A stretch of DNA of 64,000 nucleotides from Gammaproteobacteria bacterium (GTDB lineage Bacteria > Pseudomonadota > Gammaproteobacteria > Steroidobacterales > Steroidobacteraceae): positions 83,403 to 147,402 of the forward strand of contig PKWJ01000018.1 of the NCBI GenBank assembly GCA_003132025.1, read 5' to 3'. Of this stretch, positions 34,386 through 44,069 are shown piece by piece; position 1 is the first letter of the stretch, and every line of letters begins with the position of its first letter. The position numbers were made by a program, and so were the translations under genes. The notes under the pieces are model-generated. The model was given only the letters and a program-made list of their open reading frames with translations, was not told where the DNA came from and ran no database searches.

Positions 34386-35159
34386 TCAGTTGCCGTCGCT
34401 GATGAATGTGCCGCCATCCACGATCAGATTCTGACCGGTAACATAGGCGCCGGCAGGGCCGGCCAGCATCACCGCGACGCCGGCGACCTCGTGCGGTTCG
34501 CCGGCGCGGCGCAGCGGCGTCGACGCCAGTCGGCGTGACAGCAGCTCCGGATTATCGAGCAACGGACGGGCGAATTCCGTGGCGATGAGCCCAGGTGAGA
34601 TCGAGTTCACACGCACGTTGGCCGGACCCCACTCGACCGCAAGATTGCGCGCCAGCTGCGCCAGTCCCGCCTTCGATAGGGCGTACAGCCCGATCGACTT
34701 GTTGCCGCGCATGCTCGACAGGCTGGCGGTGAGGATGACGCTGCCGTCGCGGCGCGCCGCCATAGCTGGGATCACGAGACTGGTGAGCCACAGCACGCTG
34801 CGCAAGTTGACCGTCATGGTCAAATCCCAATCGGCATCGCTGGCCGCCGCGATCGGCCCGAACGGCGGTGCCACGCCGGCGTTACACACCAGCACATCGA
34901 TCCGGTCACGTAGCGCCAGACACTGCTGCACCAGGGCTTCGAGCTGCGCGCGCTGTGCGACGTCGCATGGCAGCCCGATAACATCCATGTCCTGATCGCG
35001 CAACGCCGCCGCGGCCTCGGTGCAGGCCGCGGGCACATCGCTCGACAGCACCACCCGCGCACCGGCGCGCGCCATTTCGGTGGCGATGGACAGACCGATG
35101 CCGCGGCTGGCGCCGGTGAGCAATGCCACTTTACCCTTGAGGCTAAAAAGCTCGGTCAT
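34386..35159 (-). CDS. SDR-family NAD(P)-dependent oxidoreductase
   Basis: This 257-residue classical short-chain dehydrogenase has the cofactor loop TGASRGIGLSIA, VLVCNAGVAPP, the catalytic Ser in LTASLSSMRG, the Tyr-x3-Lys in YALSKAG, and the C-terminal GAYVTGQNLIVDGG typical of FabG-like enzymes. The substrate cannot be assigned. It stands 71 bases from the start of the convergent-strand neighbours' pgsA end and runs on the same strand; no operon partner suggests a pathway. Confidence 0.93.
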   Translation of the reverse strand: MTELFSLKGKVALLTGASRGIGLSIATEMARAGARVVLSSDVPAACTEAAAALRDQDMDVIGLPCDVAQRAQLEALVQQCLALRDRIDVLVCNAGVAPPFGPIAAASDADWDLTMTVNLRSVLWLTSLVIPAMAARRDGSVILTASLSSMRGNKSIGLYALSKAGLAQLARNLAVEWGPANVRVNSISPGLIATEFARPLLDNPELLSRRLASTPLRRAGEPHEVAGVAVMLAGPAGAYVTGQNLIVDGGTFISDGN

Positions 35160-35230
35160 CGTGAACCCCGCGGTGATTCTCTACGCGCCGCGATGCGACG
35201 CCCGCTGCGCGCGGCTGTAATGCGATTCGC

Positions 35231-35803
35231 TCAGCTGCGCGCTGATAGATGCGGCCACGCGGCACGCAGATACAGTGCCATCGAAAACAGCGTCAGCGCG
35301 GCGGCGATCACCGTGAGCCAGATCCCGATGCGATAGATCGGCAGGCCGAACAGATCGGCGCGGAACAGCAGCATCGTCAGCCCGACCATCTGCAGGATGG
35401 TCTTGTACTTGCCGATGCGCGATACCGCCACGGCGGTGCGCTGACCGATGCCGGCCATCCACTCGCGCAGCGCCGAGATCGCTATTTCGCGGCCGATGAT
35501 CACCGCCGCGGTGAGCACGATGAGCGGACGCGGATCGCGGCTGACGATCAGCACCAGCGCAACCGCGACCATCAGCTTGTCGGCCACCGGGTCGAGAAAA
35601 GCGCCCAGGCGCGTAATCTGTCCTAACCGCCGTGCCAGATAGCCATCGAGCGAGTCGGTGATCGCGGCAACCGCAAACAGCAGACCGGCGATCGGGTACG
35701 CCACGCTGGCATGATTCCTGGCCCCGAACACAAACAGCAGCACCACCAGCGGTATGGCCAGAATACGCAGCCAGGTCAGGATATTGGGCAGGTTCCAGAT
35801 CAT
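35231..35803 (-). CDS. pgsA: CDP-diacylglycerol-glycerol-3-phosphate 3-phosphatidyltransferase
   Basis: This is a 190-residue inner-membrane enzyme making phosphatidylglycerol phosphate. The CDP-alcohol phosphatidyltransferase motif is complete: DSLDGYLARR followed by GAFLDPVADKL. Several hydrophobic helices surround it. The start is ATG 35803, which overlaps the uvrC stop (TGATG); GTG 35806 is one codon longer. uvrC-pgsA linkage is common in gammaproteobacteria. Confidence 0.96.
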   Translation of the reverse strand: MIWNLPNILTWLRILAIPLVVLLFVFGARNHASVAYPIAGLLFAVAAITDSLDGYLARRLGQITRLGAFLDPVADKLMVAVALVLIVSRDPRPLIVLTAAVIIGREIAISALREWMAGIGQRTAVAVSRIGKYKTILQMVGLTMLLFRADLFGLPIYRIGIWLTVIAAALTLFSMALYLRAAWPHLSARS

Positions 35804-37626
35804 CACGCCCCCGGGTGCAGATGATCATAGATCGAACGCGCCATCGCGGCGCCAACGCCGGTAACTTTTTCCAGATCCGCGGCGCCGGCACGCATCACCC
35901 CCTGCAGGCCGCCAAAATGCGTCAGGATCGCGCGCCGTCGCGCCGGACCCAGGCCCGGGACGGTCTCGAGGATCGACTCGCGGTAGCGCCGCGCTCGCCG
36001 CCGCCGGTGTCCCGTGATGGCGAAGCGGTGCGCCTCGTCGCGCACACGCTGGATGAAATGCAGTGCGGCGCTGTCGGCCTCCAGCACGATCGGAATCGGC
36101 TCGCCGGCGCGAAACAGTCGCTCCTGCCCGGGGCGTCGGTCGGCGCCCTTGGCCACACCGACCACCGCCAGATCCTGACAGCCAGCCTCGGTCAGCGCGC
36201 TGAGCGCGGCATCCACTTGGCCGGGGCCGCCGTCGATCAGCAGCAGATCCGGCCGCGGCCGCTCACCGCTGGCGATGCGAGCACCGTGGCGCAGCAGCGC
36301 TTGATGCATGGCGGCGTAGTCGTCCCCGGGCGTCACACCCTCGATGTTGTAGCGCCGATACTCGCGCTTGCGAGCGCCCTCAGTGGTAAACACCACGCAC
36401 GATGCCACCGTGCCCTCGCCGGCGGTATGGCTGACATCGAAGCACTCGACGCGTTCGGGCGGCCGCGGCAGATCCAGTACCCGCGCCAGCAGCTGCATGC
36501 CCTCCAGTGCCAGCTCGGTGCGCAGTGCCCGCATGCGCAGGGCGTTGCGCGCGTTGTCGAGCGCCAGCTCCAGCCACTGGCGCTTGAGGCCACGCTGCGG
36601 CACGCGCAGCTCCAAAGAGCGGCCGGCGGCACGCTCCAACGCTTGGGCTACCGGCTCGTGATCCGGCAGAGCCATGTTGATCAGAATCTCCGGCGGTGCC
36701 GGCTCGCGGCTATAGTAGAGCAGCAGAAAATCCGCCAGCGTGTCGGCCGGCTCGCTCAGCGCGCTGCCAGGGAAATGGCTGGCGGACCCGAGATTCTGGC
36801 CCTCACGCACCGGCAGCACGCAGATCGCATACTGCCCCGGCTCCCCGACGATGGCGATCACGTCGGTATCGGCCCGGCGCTGCGCATTGGCGATCTGCTG
36901 CGAGCGGATTTCCTGCAGCTCGCGCAGCTGATCGCGCAGCCGCGCGGCGTCCTCGAACTTCAGTTGCTGCGCCGCCGCCTCCATGCGCCGCTGCAACTCG
37001 CCGATCACCTCGGCATTGCGCCCTTCGAGCACTCCGATCGCGCCCTCGAGATCATGCGCGTATGCCTCGCGCCCGATCAGGCCCACGCACGGCGCCGAGC
37101 AGCGCCCGATCTGGTGCTGCAGGCACGGCCGGCTGCGATTGGCGAAGAACGAGTCGCGGCAGTTTCGGATCTTGAATACCTTCTGCAGGTGTTGCAGCAC
37201 TTCCTTGACGGCATGGGCACTGGCAAACGGCCCGTATTGCCGGCTGTTCTTCTGGCGCGGGCCGCGGTAGAACACCAGGCGCGGAAATTCGTGCCCGGCC
37301 GAACAAAGGATGTATGGAAATGACTTGTCGTCGCGCAGCATGATGTTGTAGCGCGGCCGGTGCGCCTTGATCAGATTGCATTCAAGCAGCAGCGCTTCCT
37401 GCTCGCTGTTGACGACCGTCACCTCCACACGCGCGATGCGCCGTACCATCGCCACAACTTTCGGCGACAGGTCATGATTGTTGAAGTAACTGCCGACGCG
37501 ATCGCGCAGGCGCGCCGCCTTGCCGACATACAGCAGTTCACCGTCGGCGGCATGCATGCGGTACACACCGGGACGCTGTGGCAGCGTCGCCACGTAACTC
37601 TTGAGATCGAAGTCGCTGTCGCTCAT
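35803..37626 (-). CDS. uvrC: Excinuclease ABC subunit C
   Basis: This 607-residue nuclease makes the dual incisions of nucleotide excision repair. It has an N-terminal GIY-YIG domain (PGVYRMHAADGELLYVGKAARLRDRVGSYF), a cysteine-containing stretch, a UVR motif (LQRRMEAAAQQLKFEDAARLRDQL), the C-terminal RNase-H-like nuclease (ECFDVSHTAGEGTVAS, LLIDGGPGQVDAAL) and a helix-hairpin-helix pair at the end (VPGLGPARRRAILTHFG). Its stop overlaps pgsA. The antisense 502-residue ORF is a shadow. Confidence 0.97.
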   Translation of the reverse strand: MSDSDFDLKSYVATLPQRPGVYRMHAADGELLYVGKAARLRDRVGSYFNNHDLSPKVVAMVRRIARVEVTVVNSEQEALLLECNLIKAHRPRYNIMLRDDKSFPYILCSAGHEFPRLVFYRGPRQKNSRQYGPFASAHAVKEVLQHLQKVFKIRNCRDSFFANRSRPCLQHQIGRCSAPCVGLIGREAYAHDLEGAIGVLEGRNAEVIGELQRRMEAAAQQLKFEDAARLRDQLRELQEIRSQQIANAQRRADTDVIAIVGEPGQYAICVLPVREGQNLGSASHFPGSALSEPADTLADFLLLYYSREPAPPEILINMALPDHEPVAQALERAAGRSLELRVPQRGLKRQWLELALDNARNALRMRALRTELALEGMQLLARVLDLPRPPERVECFDVSHTAGEGTVASCVVFTTEGARKREYRRYNIEGVTPGDDYAAMHQALLRHGARIASGERPRPDLLLIDGGPGQVDAALSALTEAGCQDLAVVGVAKGADRRPGQERLFRAGEPIPIVLEADSAALHFIQRVRDEAHRFAITGHRRRRARRYRESILETVPGLGPARRRAILTHFGGLQGVMRAGAADLEKVTGVGAAMARSIYDHLHPGA

Positions 37627-37647
37627 GGCGGCCGGGCGCCGGCGCCC

Positions 37648-38319
37648 TCATCCGCGGCTGCGCTGCAAATCCGGCGCTTCTGGCTGCGATTGCTTGTATG
37701 CGGCAAGCTCGGCATCCGAAGTCATGCTCAGGCCCAGATGGCGCAGGATACCGTCATCAAGCCCGTAGATCAGGCCATGCACCGCCACCGCCTGCGCGCG
37801 ACGCCAGGCGTCCTGTACTACCGTGGTCTCGGCCACGTGCACCGTCTGCGCCAACACGTGCAGTTCGCACAGGCGTCGCAATTGCGCCTCGACTCCACCG
37901 GCCGCCGCCAGCTCGGCCACGTGACGGTGCCGCACGTCCTGCACATGCCGCAGCCAGTTGTCGATCAGCCCGAGCTTCTGCTCGCGATAAGCCGCGCTCA
38001 CCCCGCCGCAGCCGTAATGACCGCAGACGATGATATCGCGCACCTGCAGCACTTCGACCGCATATTGGATCACGGACAGGCAATTCAAGTCGCTGTGCAC
38101 CACGACGTTGGCGACATTGCGATGCACGAAGATCTCCCCGGGCATCAGTCCGAGGATCTGGTTGGCCGGAACCCGGCTATCGGAGCAGCCGATCCACAGG
38201 TAACGCGGCAGCTGCTGGTGCGCCAGGCGCGAGAAGTATTGCGGGTCGCTGCCGGTCAGGCTCTCGGCCCATTGACGATTGCGCGCGAGCAGGGTTCCCA
38301 GGTCGTCGGTGCCGCTCAC
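37648..38319 (-). CDS. Beta-class carbonic anhydrase
   Basis: This 223-residue enzyme interconverts CO2 and bicarbonate. The zinc set Cys45-Asp47...His101-Cys104 lies in WIGCSDSRVPAN and VCGHYGCGGV; GEIFVHRNVANVV is also conserved. GTG 38319 is chosen because it overlaps the DAHP synthase stop (GTGA) and gives the usual length; the track ORF extends 45 codons upstream in another gene. Coupling with DAHP synthase is a positional fact; a functional link is not obvious. The tail (ELAAYKQSQPEAPDLQRSRG) resembles gammaproteobacterial Can. Confidence 0.95.
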   Translation of the reverse strand: MSGTDDLGTLLARNRQWAESLTGSDPQYFSRLAHQQLPRYLWIGCSDSRVPANQILGLMPGEIFVHRNVANVVVHSDLNCLSVIQYAVEVLQVRDIIVCGHYGCGGVSAAYREQKLGLIDNWLRHVQDVRHRHVAELAAAGGVEAQLRRLCELHVLAQTVHVAETTVVQDAWRRAQAVAVHGLIYGLDDGILRHLGLSMTSDAELAAYKQSQPEAPDLQRSRG

Positions 38320-39671
38320 GACTTCTGTTTGCTGCGCTCGGCAATCAGCATTGCCAGCTCCAGCGCCTGTTCGTAGTTCAGGCGCGGGTCGACCTGCGAG
38401 CGATAGCTGCGCTGCAGATCGGCGTCGGTCAGCCCGCGCGCACCGCCGGTGCACTCGGTGACGTCCTCACCGGTAAGCTCGATGTGCGCACCGCCAAGAT
38501 AGGTTCCCTGCTGCGCGTGAATGCGAAACGCCAGATCGAGTTCCTTCAGGATATTCTCGAAGCGGCGCGTCTTCAAACCGCCGGTACTGGTCTCGGTATT
38601 GCCGTGCATCGGATCGCAGCACCACAGTACCGTATGCCCGGTGCGGCGTACCGCCTCGATCACCCGCGGCAATGACTTTTCGATGTCCTTGGCTCCGAAA
38701 CGGTGAATCAGAGTCAGCCGTCCGGGCTGATTCTGCGGGTTGAGCGTAGTCACCAGCTCCTGCAGCCACTGATCATCCATCGCCGCGCCGATCTTGACGC
38801 CGACCGGATTGGCGATGCCGCGGAAAAATTCCACGTGCGCGCCATCGACCTGCGCCGTGCGCATTCCGATCCACGGCATGTGCGTGGACAGGTTGTACCA
38901 GTGATTCTGGCGCGCGATGAAACGCGTCTGCGCCTGCTCGTACAGAAGGTGCAGGCCCTCGTGGCTGGCAAAAAAATCGACCCGGGTGGCGTCATGCACC
39001 GCGCGCCCGGTCAGCGATTGGAAGAAATCCAGCGCATCGCCGATCGAATCGGCAATGCGCTGATAGGCCTCGCGCAGCTCGGCATGGCGCACAAAGCCCA
39101 GATCCCAGTATTCCGGATGATGCAGGTCGGCAAATCCGCCATCCACCAGCGCGCGCACGAAGTTCAGCGTCAGCGCCGCGCGCTCGTAGCCGCGCAGCAG
39201 CAGCTGCGGGTCGGCGCGTCTGGCCTCGGGCGTGAACTCCACACGATTCACCAGATCACCGCGATACGCCGGCAGCGTCACGCCGTCGCGCGTTTCCATG
39301 TCGGCTGAACGCGGCTTGGCATACTGGCCGGCCATGCGGCCGATACGTACCACCGGCTTCTTCATGCCCGACAGCAGCACCAGGCTCATCTGCAGCAATA
39401 CCTTGAGCTGCTTGGCAATGCGATCCGACTCGCATTCGGCAAAGCTCTCGGCGCAATCCCCACCCTGCAGCAGGAACCCCTCGCCGCGCTGCACGGCGGC
39501 CAGCCGTTCGCGCAGATTTTCGATTTCCCACGACACCACTATCGGCGGCAGTCGCGCCAGTTCGGCAACTACGCGGCTCAGTGCCGTCGGGTCATCGTAC
39601 GCCGGCTGTTGCGAGGCCTTGCGTGACTGCCAGCTCGCCGGGTGCCAGGAGGTGCTGTCGGTGGATCGCAT
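38316..39671 (-). CDS. 3-deoxy-7-phosphoheptulonate synthase, class II
   Basis: This is a 451-residue class II (plant/mycobacterial-type) DAHP synthase, the first enzyme of the shikimate pathway. Recognisable blocks are FLLQGGDCAESF, VRIGRMAGQYAKPRS, ESRADPQ-like ARRADPQLLLRGYE, HEGLHLLYEQA, NPVGVKIG and the LWCCDPMHGNT metal/substrate region. It is a different family from E. coli AroF/G/H. It starts at ATG 39671, divergent from the saccharopine dehydrogenase gene with only 39 bases between, and its stop is overlapped by the carbonic anhydrase start. Confidence 0.95.
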   Translation of the reverse strand: MRSTDSTSWHPASWQSRKASQQPAYDDPTALSRVVAELARLPPIVVSWEIENLRERLAAVQRGEGFLLQGGDCAESFAECESDRIAKQLKVLLQMSLVLLSGMKKPVVRIGRMAGQYAKPRSADMETRDGVTLPAYRGDLVNRVEFTPEARRADPQLLLRGYERAALTLNFVRALVDGGFADLHHPEYWDLGFVRHAELREAYQRIADSIGDALDFFQSLTGRAVHDATRVDFFASHEGLHLLYEQAQTRFIARQNHWYNLSTHMPWIGMRTAQVDGAHVEFFRGIANPVGVKIGAAMDDQWLQELVTTLNPQNQPGRLTLIHRFGAKDIEKSLPRVIEAVRRTGHTVLWCCDPMHGNTETSTGGLKTRRFENILKELDLAFRIHAQQGTYLGGAHIELTGEDVTECTGGARGLTDADLQRSYRSQVDPRLNYEQALELAMLIAERSKQKS

Positions 39672-39710
39672 CCGGCGATGTTAACATGCGCGCTTTAACG
39701 GGGACTACGA

Positions 39711-40874
39711 ATGAACAAGGTGCTGGTTCTGGGCGCCGGCAAGATTGGCGCGCTGATTTCCGGCCTATTGGCTGAATCCGGCGACTACCAGGTGCAGCTT
39801 GCCGATGTCGATGAGACGGCGGCGGCCGGCGTCGCGCGTGCGCACGGCCTGCAGACTATCCAGGCGGTGCGGCTCGATGCCACCGATGCCGCGGCCCTGC
39901 GCTCGCATCTGCAGGCACACCCGGTCCAGGCGGTAGTCTCCAGCCTGCCCTATCACTGCAATGCGCTGGTCGCAGCGGCGGCGCGCGACGGCGGCATCCA
40001 CTACTTCGACCTGACCGAGGATGTGGAGGTCACGCGGCGCGTGAGTGCGCTCGCACAGGGTGCGGCGGCGGCGTTCGTGCCGCAGTGCGGGCTGGCGCCG
40101 GGATTCATCAGCATCGCCGGCGGCGAACTAATCCGGCACTTCGACAGCCTGCGCAGCGTGCGGTTGCGCGTCGGCGCACTGCCGCAGCACCCGCACAATG
40201 TCCTGAAATATTCGCTCACCTGGTCCACCGAGGGACTCATCAACGAATACGGGAATCCCTGCGAGGCGATCGTTGACGGCCGGACGGTGGAAGTGCGGCC
40301 ACTGGAGGGCATGGAGGAAATCGAGATCGACGGTACCCTATACGAGGCCTTCAATACCTCCGGCGGCCTGGGGTCGCTGGCGCAAAGCTTCGGCAGCCAC
40401 TGCGAGAGCATGGATTACAAGACCATCCGCTACCCGGGACATTGCGAGCAGATGCGACTGCTGATGAACGACCTGAAGCTCAATCAGGATCGCGGTACGC
40501 TCAAGCGCATCCTCGAGAACGCCGTGCCGCAGACGCTTCAGGACGTCGTGATCGTGTACGCCGCGGTCACCGGGATGCAGAACGGCGAGCTGCGCGAAGA
40601 GAACTACGTCAGCAAGATCTACCCGCAGATCATCGCCGGGCGCCTGTGGTCGGCGATCCAGGTCAGTACCGCCTCGGGCTTGTGCTCCGTTCTCGACCTG
40701 GTGTTGACGCACCGGCAGCGCCGGGCGGGCCTTGTGACGCAGGAGTCATTCCGCTTGCCCGATATCCTCGCCAACCGCTTCGGCCGCCACCTGGCGGCCG
40801 GCGGCAGCAAGGACATCTCGGCCGACGTGGTGGTGAGCGGGGCGCCGGGTCGTCAGCGCTCGCGTGCGGGGTAA
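39711..40874 (+). CDS. Saccharopine dehydrogenase-family protein (glutamate-forming type)
   Basis: This 387-residue oxidoreductase starts with a Rossmann fold (KVLVLGAGKIGALISGLLAESG, VQLADVDE) and continues with the saccharopine dehydrogenase substrate domain (VPQCGLAPGFISIAGGELI, YKTIRYPGHCEQM). It resembles the Lys9-type enzyme that splits saccharopine into aminoadipate semialdehyde and glutamate. The ALDH7-type gene three bases downstream would oxidise that semialdehyde, which supports a lysine-degradation role. No lysine-ketoglutarate reductase gene is seen nearby. Confidence 0.88.
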   Translation: MNKVLVLGAGKIGALISGLLAESGDYQVQLADVDETAAAGVARAHGLQTIQAVRLDATDAAALRSHLQAHPVQAVVSSLPYHCNALVAAAARDGGIHYFDLTEDVEVTRRVSALAQGAAAAFVPQCGLAPGFISIAGGELIRHFDSLRSVRLRVGALPQHPHNVLKYSLTWSTEGLINEYGNPCEAIVDGRTVEVRPLEGMEEIEIDGTLYEAFNTSGGLGSLAQSFGSHCESMDYKTIRYPGHCEQMRLLMNDLKLNQDRGTLKRILENAVPQTLQDVVIVYAAVTGMQNGELREENYVSKIYPQIIAGRLWSAIQVSTASGLCSVLDLVLTHRQRRAGLVTQESFRLPDILANRFGRHLAAGGSKDISADVVVSGAPGRQRSRAG

Positions 40875-40877
40875 GTT

Positions 40878-42386
40878 GTGGCCAGAAGCAACGTCAGCGC
40901 ACTGCTGAAGCATTTCGAATTGCCGCCGGGCGAGCCCGGTGGCGCGGTTGAGTGCCTGGAAAGCTTCAATCCCGGCGACGGCAGCCTGCTCGGCCGCGTG
41001 CCCACCACCGGCGCCACCGGCTATGACGAGGTGATGAACCAGGCAGTTGCGGCTGCGCGCAGCTGGGCCGACGTGCCCGCCCCGCAGCGCGGGGATCTGG
41101 TACGCCAGATCGGTGATGAGCTGCGGCGCCACAAACGCGAGCTCGGCGAACTGGTGTCGCTCGAAAACGGCAAGATCATCGCCGAGGGCCTGGGCGAGGT
41201 GCAAGAGATGATCGACATGGCCGATCTTGCCATCGGCCAGTCGCGCATGCTCTACGGTCACACCATGCACTCGGAGCGCAGTCAGCACCGCATGTACGAG
41301 CAGTGGCATCCGCTGGGCGTGGTCGGTGTCATCACCGCATTCAACTTTCCAGTCGCGGTGTGGTCGTGGAACGCATTGCTGGCGGCGGTGTGCGGCAACG
41401 CCACGGTATGGAAGCCCTCGCCTAAAACCCCGTTGTGCGCGCTGGCGGTTCAGCGCCTGTGTGACCAGGTCCTGAAACGCCATGCGGCGCCGGCGATTTT
41501 TCAGCTGCTGATCGACAGCGGCACTGAACTTGGGGCGCGCCTGGCCGCTGACCGGCGCGTCAACCTGTTGTCGTTCACCGGCTCCACCGCGGTCGGCCGC
41601 CAGATCGCGCAGACCGTGGCGGCGCGCCTGGGCCGCAGCCTGCTCGAGCTGGGCGGAAACAACGCCATCATCGTCGATGAGAGCGCCGACCTCGCGTTGG
41701 CCGCGCGCGCCATCGTATTCGGTGCGCTTGGCACCACCGGACAGCGATGCACCAGCACGCGTCGCGTGCTGGTGCATCGATCGCAGCTGCCCGAACTGCA
41801 GCGCCGGCTGATCCACGCCTACCGCCAGCTGCGCATCGGCGATCCACTCGACCCCACGACACTGGTCGGACCATTGATCGATCTCAATGCGGTGCGCAGT
41901 TTCGAGCGCGCCATCGGCACAGCCCAGGCCGCCGGCGGCACGCTGCTGGTCGGCGGCAAGGTGCTGGCGCGACCGGGTCACTTTGTCGAACCGGCGATCG
42001 TGCTGGCACGCAACGACTGGGACATCGTGCAACACGAGACCTTCGGGCCGATCCTGTACCTGATACCGGTGGCTTCAATCGACGAGGCGATACGGCAGCA
42101 GAATGAGTCGGCCTACGGCTTGTCCTCGAGTCTATTCACCCAGCGACTGCAGCACGCCGAGCTCTATCTGAGTCACCAGGGCAGCGACTGCGGCATCGCT
42201 AACGTCAACATCGGCACCTCCGGGGCCGAGATCGGCGGTGCTTTCGGCGGCGAGAAAGACACCGGCGGCGGCCGCGAGGCCGGCTCCGATGCCTGGAAGG
42301 CCTACATGCGCCGGCAGACCAATACCGTCAACTGGAGCTCGGCGCTGCCGCTGGCGCAGGGCATCGAATTCGATCTTGCGCCGTGA
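40878..42386 (+). CDS. Aldehyde dehydrogenase, ALDH7/antiquitin type (aminoadipate semialdehyde dehydrogenase)
   Basis: This 502-residue NAD-dependent dehydrogenase starts at GTG 40878. It shows the family core: [45 protein letters not shown], the general-base Glu in LLELGGNNA, and the catalytic Cys in [11 protein letters not shown]. The [22 protein letters not shown] end is typical of ALDH7 (antiquitin, AmaB). The known family reaction is oxidation of alpha-aminoadipate semialdehyde/piperideine-6-carboxylate in lysine catabolism, which fits the saccharopine dehydrogenase gene just upstream. Confidence 0.92.
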   Translation: MARSNVSALLKHFELPPGEPGGAVECLESFNPGDGSLLGRVPTTGATGYDEVMNQAVAAARSWADVPAPQRGDLVRQIGDELRRHKRELGELVSLENGKIIAEGLGEVQEMIDMADLAIGQSRMLYGHTMHSERSQHRMYEQWHPLGVVGVITAFNFPVAVWSWNALLAAVCGNATVWKPSPKTPLCALAVQRLCDQVLKRHAAPAIFQLLIDSGTELGARLAADRRVNLLSFTGSTAVGRQIAQTVAARLGRSLLELGGNNAIIVDESADLALAARAIVFGALGTTGQRCTSTRRVLVHRSQLPELQRRLIHAYRQLRIGDPLDPTTLVGPLIDLNAVRSFERAIGTAQAAGGTLLVGGKVLARPGHFVEPAIVLARNDWDIVQHETFGPILYLIPVASIDEAIRQQNESAYGLSSSLFTQRLQHAELYLSHQGSDCGIANVNIGTSGAEIGGAFGGEKDTGGGREAGSDAWKAYMRRQTNTVNWSSALPLAQGIEFDLAP

Positions 42387-42413
42387 ATCGGCGCGATGTC
42401 CGTCGCCTGGTGC

Positions 42414-42444
42414 CGCCGCAACCTACTTGTTTCGCCGCAACCTA
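42414..42444. repeat. 12-bp direct repeat at the 3' junction of the ALDH and porin genes
   Basis: CGCCGCAACCTA occurs twice with a 19-base period; the second copy includes the porin stop codon (TAG on the minus strand). It could be a replication-slippage scar. No terminator-like stem is visible between the two convergent genes. Confidence 0.5.
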
Positions 42445-43752
42445 GAAGGGAAACGCCTTGGAGAGCCGGGCGCGCACGCCGATGCCGTACAGCACGTTGC
42501 CGGATGCGATCGTGATCGGCAGGAACTGCGTGAGGTACGGACCTGAGTAGTGCGCGATCATGAGGCCCGCATACACGTCAAAGTGCTGGCTGAATTTGTA
42601 ATCCGGCAGGATGGCAAACTGCTGGATCGTGTACTGGTCATTGTGATTGTTGCCGCCATTGTTCACGTTGTAATAGCCGACATTGACAGAGAAAGCCGGT
42701 GTGAACTGATAGTCGGCGCCCACCCAAAATACCGTAATCGGCGCGGCACCCCAACTGGGATCGAACGCTTTTGCCGTTACCAGACCGGCTATCGGCATGT
42801 TGTAGTACGAAGTGATCTGCGTGCTCCAGTTATTCGAACTGGAGGGCACCGTCTGATCGGTGTGCTCCACGCCGGCGTAGAGCCCCGCGCTACTGGTCAG
42901 GTCATACTTGCCCCCGAGCATGAACCCGGATGAGTCCGATACCCTTAGGCCCACGTCATTCGTAAACAGCTTGTACGACAGGGCGGGCGTATTCCTGGTC
43001 TCAGAACCGGCCAGCTCCAGACTCAATGGGCCGCGGCGGTACCCCACCATGCCCTCGAGTGCCGTGCCAACATCGGCCGCCTCGGAGCTATCGGTCTGAC
43101 CAAATTTGTACTGTACGCCGAAGCTCACGTCGCCGATCTTGTCTTCGTATCTGACACTGTTGTCCAACCGGCCATTCTCGGTAATGCCAAGACCGCCGCC
43201 GATGGTGCCGGAGTAACCGATCGGCGAATACAGGCCGGACGCATGCAGCGGATCGAATTCCGATATCTGTTCGGTCGAGAAGGCTATGGTGCGCCCCAGC
43301 TCGATGGAGCCAAATAGCGGCGCCCCGACACCGACGTACTGGGCACGCGAAAATGCCTGGCCGTTGATGGACGACGCGCTGCTGATCGTGGTCAGGTCAT
43401 TCGCATTGTTCAGCACCGACCGACCGTTGTTGGCGATCTCACCCGAGGCGGTGTTGATCGCGCCTTCCAGCTTGGCGAAGGCGCTGAATCCGTTGCTGAA
43501 TGTTTCGTTGCCTTGCAGGCCATAGCGCGACATCTGTTCCGCACCGGAAACCACCGCCCATCTTGAGCCCTGGTCCTGGCCGGGGACGTTGTAGGAATTG
43601 AAACCAAAGGTATGAACGTCGCTGGTCGGCAGCGAGTGCTCGATATGGGCAATGCTGTCATCGAGGATGACATACAGCTCCAACGAGCCATCCGCCTGTG
43701 CGACGCCGGCGGTCGCGCTCATCAGGGCCAAGGCCAGAACTGACTTCTTCAC
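42442..43752 (-). CDS. Outer-membrane porin (16-stranded Gram-negative porin type)
   Basis: This 436-residue porin opens with a signal peptide (KKSVLALALMSATAGVAQA) and mature start DGSLELYVILDDS, as in general-diffusion porins of the Porin_4 kind. Alternating beta-strand patterns follow (SRYGLQGNETFSNGFSAFAKLEG, FGVQYKFG, VGADYQFTPAFSVNVGYYN), and the final residue is Phe, the usual outer-membrane insertion signal. GTG 43752 is chosen since GGAG stands five bases before it and the signal peptide starts there; the track ATG 43824 adds 24 residues. Substrate preference is unknown. Base composition looks somewhat less GC-rich than in neighbouring genes. Confidence 0.9.
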   Translation of the reverse strand: MKKSVLALALMSATAGVAQADGSLELYVILDDSIAHIEHSLPTSDVHTFGFNSYNVPGQDQGSRWAVVSGAEQMSRYGLQGNETFSNGFSAFAKLEGAINTASGEIANNGRSVLNNANDLTTISSASSINGQAFSRAQYVGVGAPLFGSIELGRTIAFSTEQISEFDPLHASGLYSPIGYSGTIGGGLGITENGRLDNSVRYEDKIGDVSFGVQYKFGQTDSSEAADVGTALEGMVGYRRGPLSLELAGSETRNTPALSYKLFTNDVGLRVSDSSGFMLGGKYDLTSSAGLYAGVEHTDQTVPSSSNNWSTQITSYYNMPIAGLVTAKAFDPSWGAAPITVFWVGADYQFTPAFSVNVGYYNVNNGGNNHNDQYTIQQFAILPDYKFSQHFDVYAGLMIAHYSGPYLTQFLPITIASGNVLYGIGVRARLSKAFPF

Positions 43753-44069
43753 GGGTGCTCCTGGTAACGCATATGCAGCGCGCCGCAAAAATGCGTGCGT
43801 CAACGTGACAATGATCGTGGGCAACCTGGCGTTGTAGGTCGCGCCCTCGACGCGATGCTTCTTAAAGCCGCCCGATCTGCCATCGAGGGCTTCTCGCCAG
43901 CGTTATATGCCTCTGTATATATCGTGGCATGCGACCACGCATTATGCAATGAGGAACCAGCCGTGGCGTGGCCGAAACAACCCGGCGACAAATCATTCGA
44001 CAGTCGACGTGGAGCAGCCGCGTCGCCGCCCTCTCAGAGAATCATTCTGTCATTTCGAGCACTGGCCGA
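43753..44069. other. Intergenic region upstream of the porin gene
   Basis: This 317-base stretch has no ORF with convincing coding character. It contains an AT-rich patch (around 43905-43950, with TATATA- and TTATAT-like words) that could hold the porin promoter, and a small GTGG-N7-CCAC inverted repeat near 43924. Nothing else is recognised. Confidence 0.5.

Noticed and set aside
35815-37323. 502-codon plus-strand ORF antisense to uvrC
   Set aside because: No family motifs; mirrors a complete uvrC frame.
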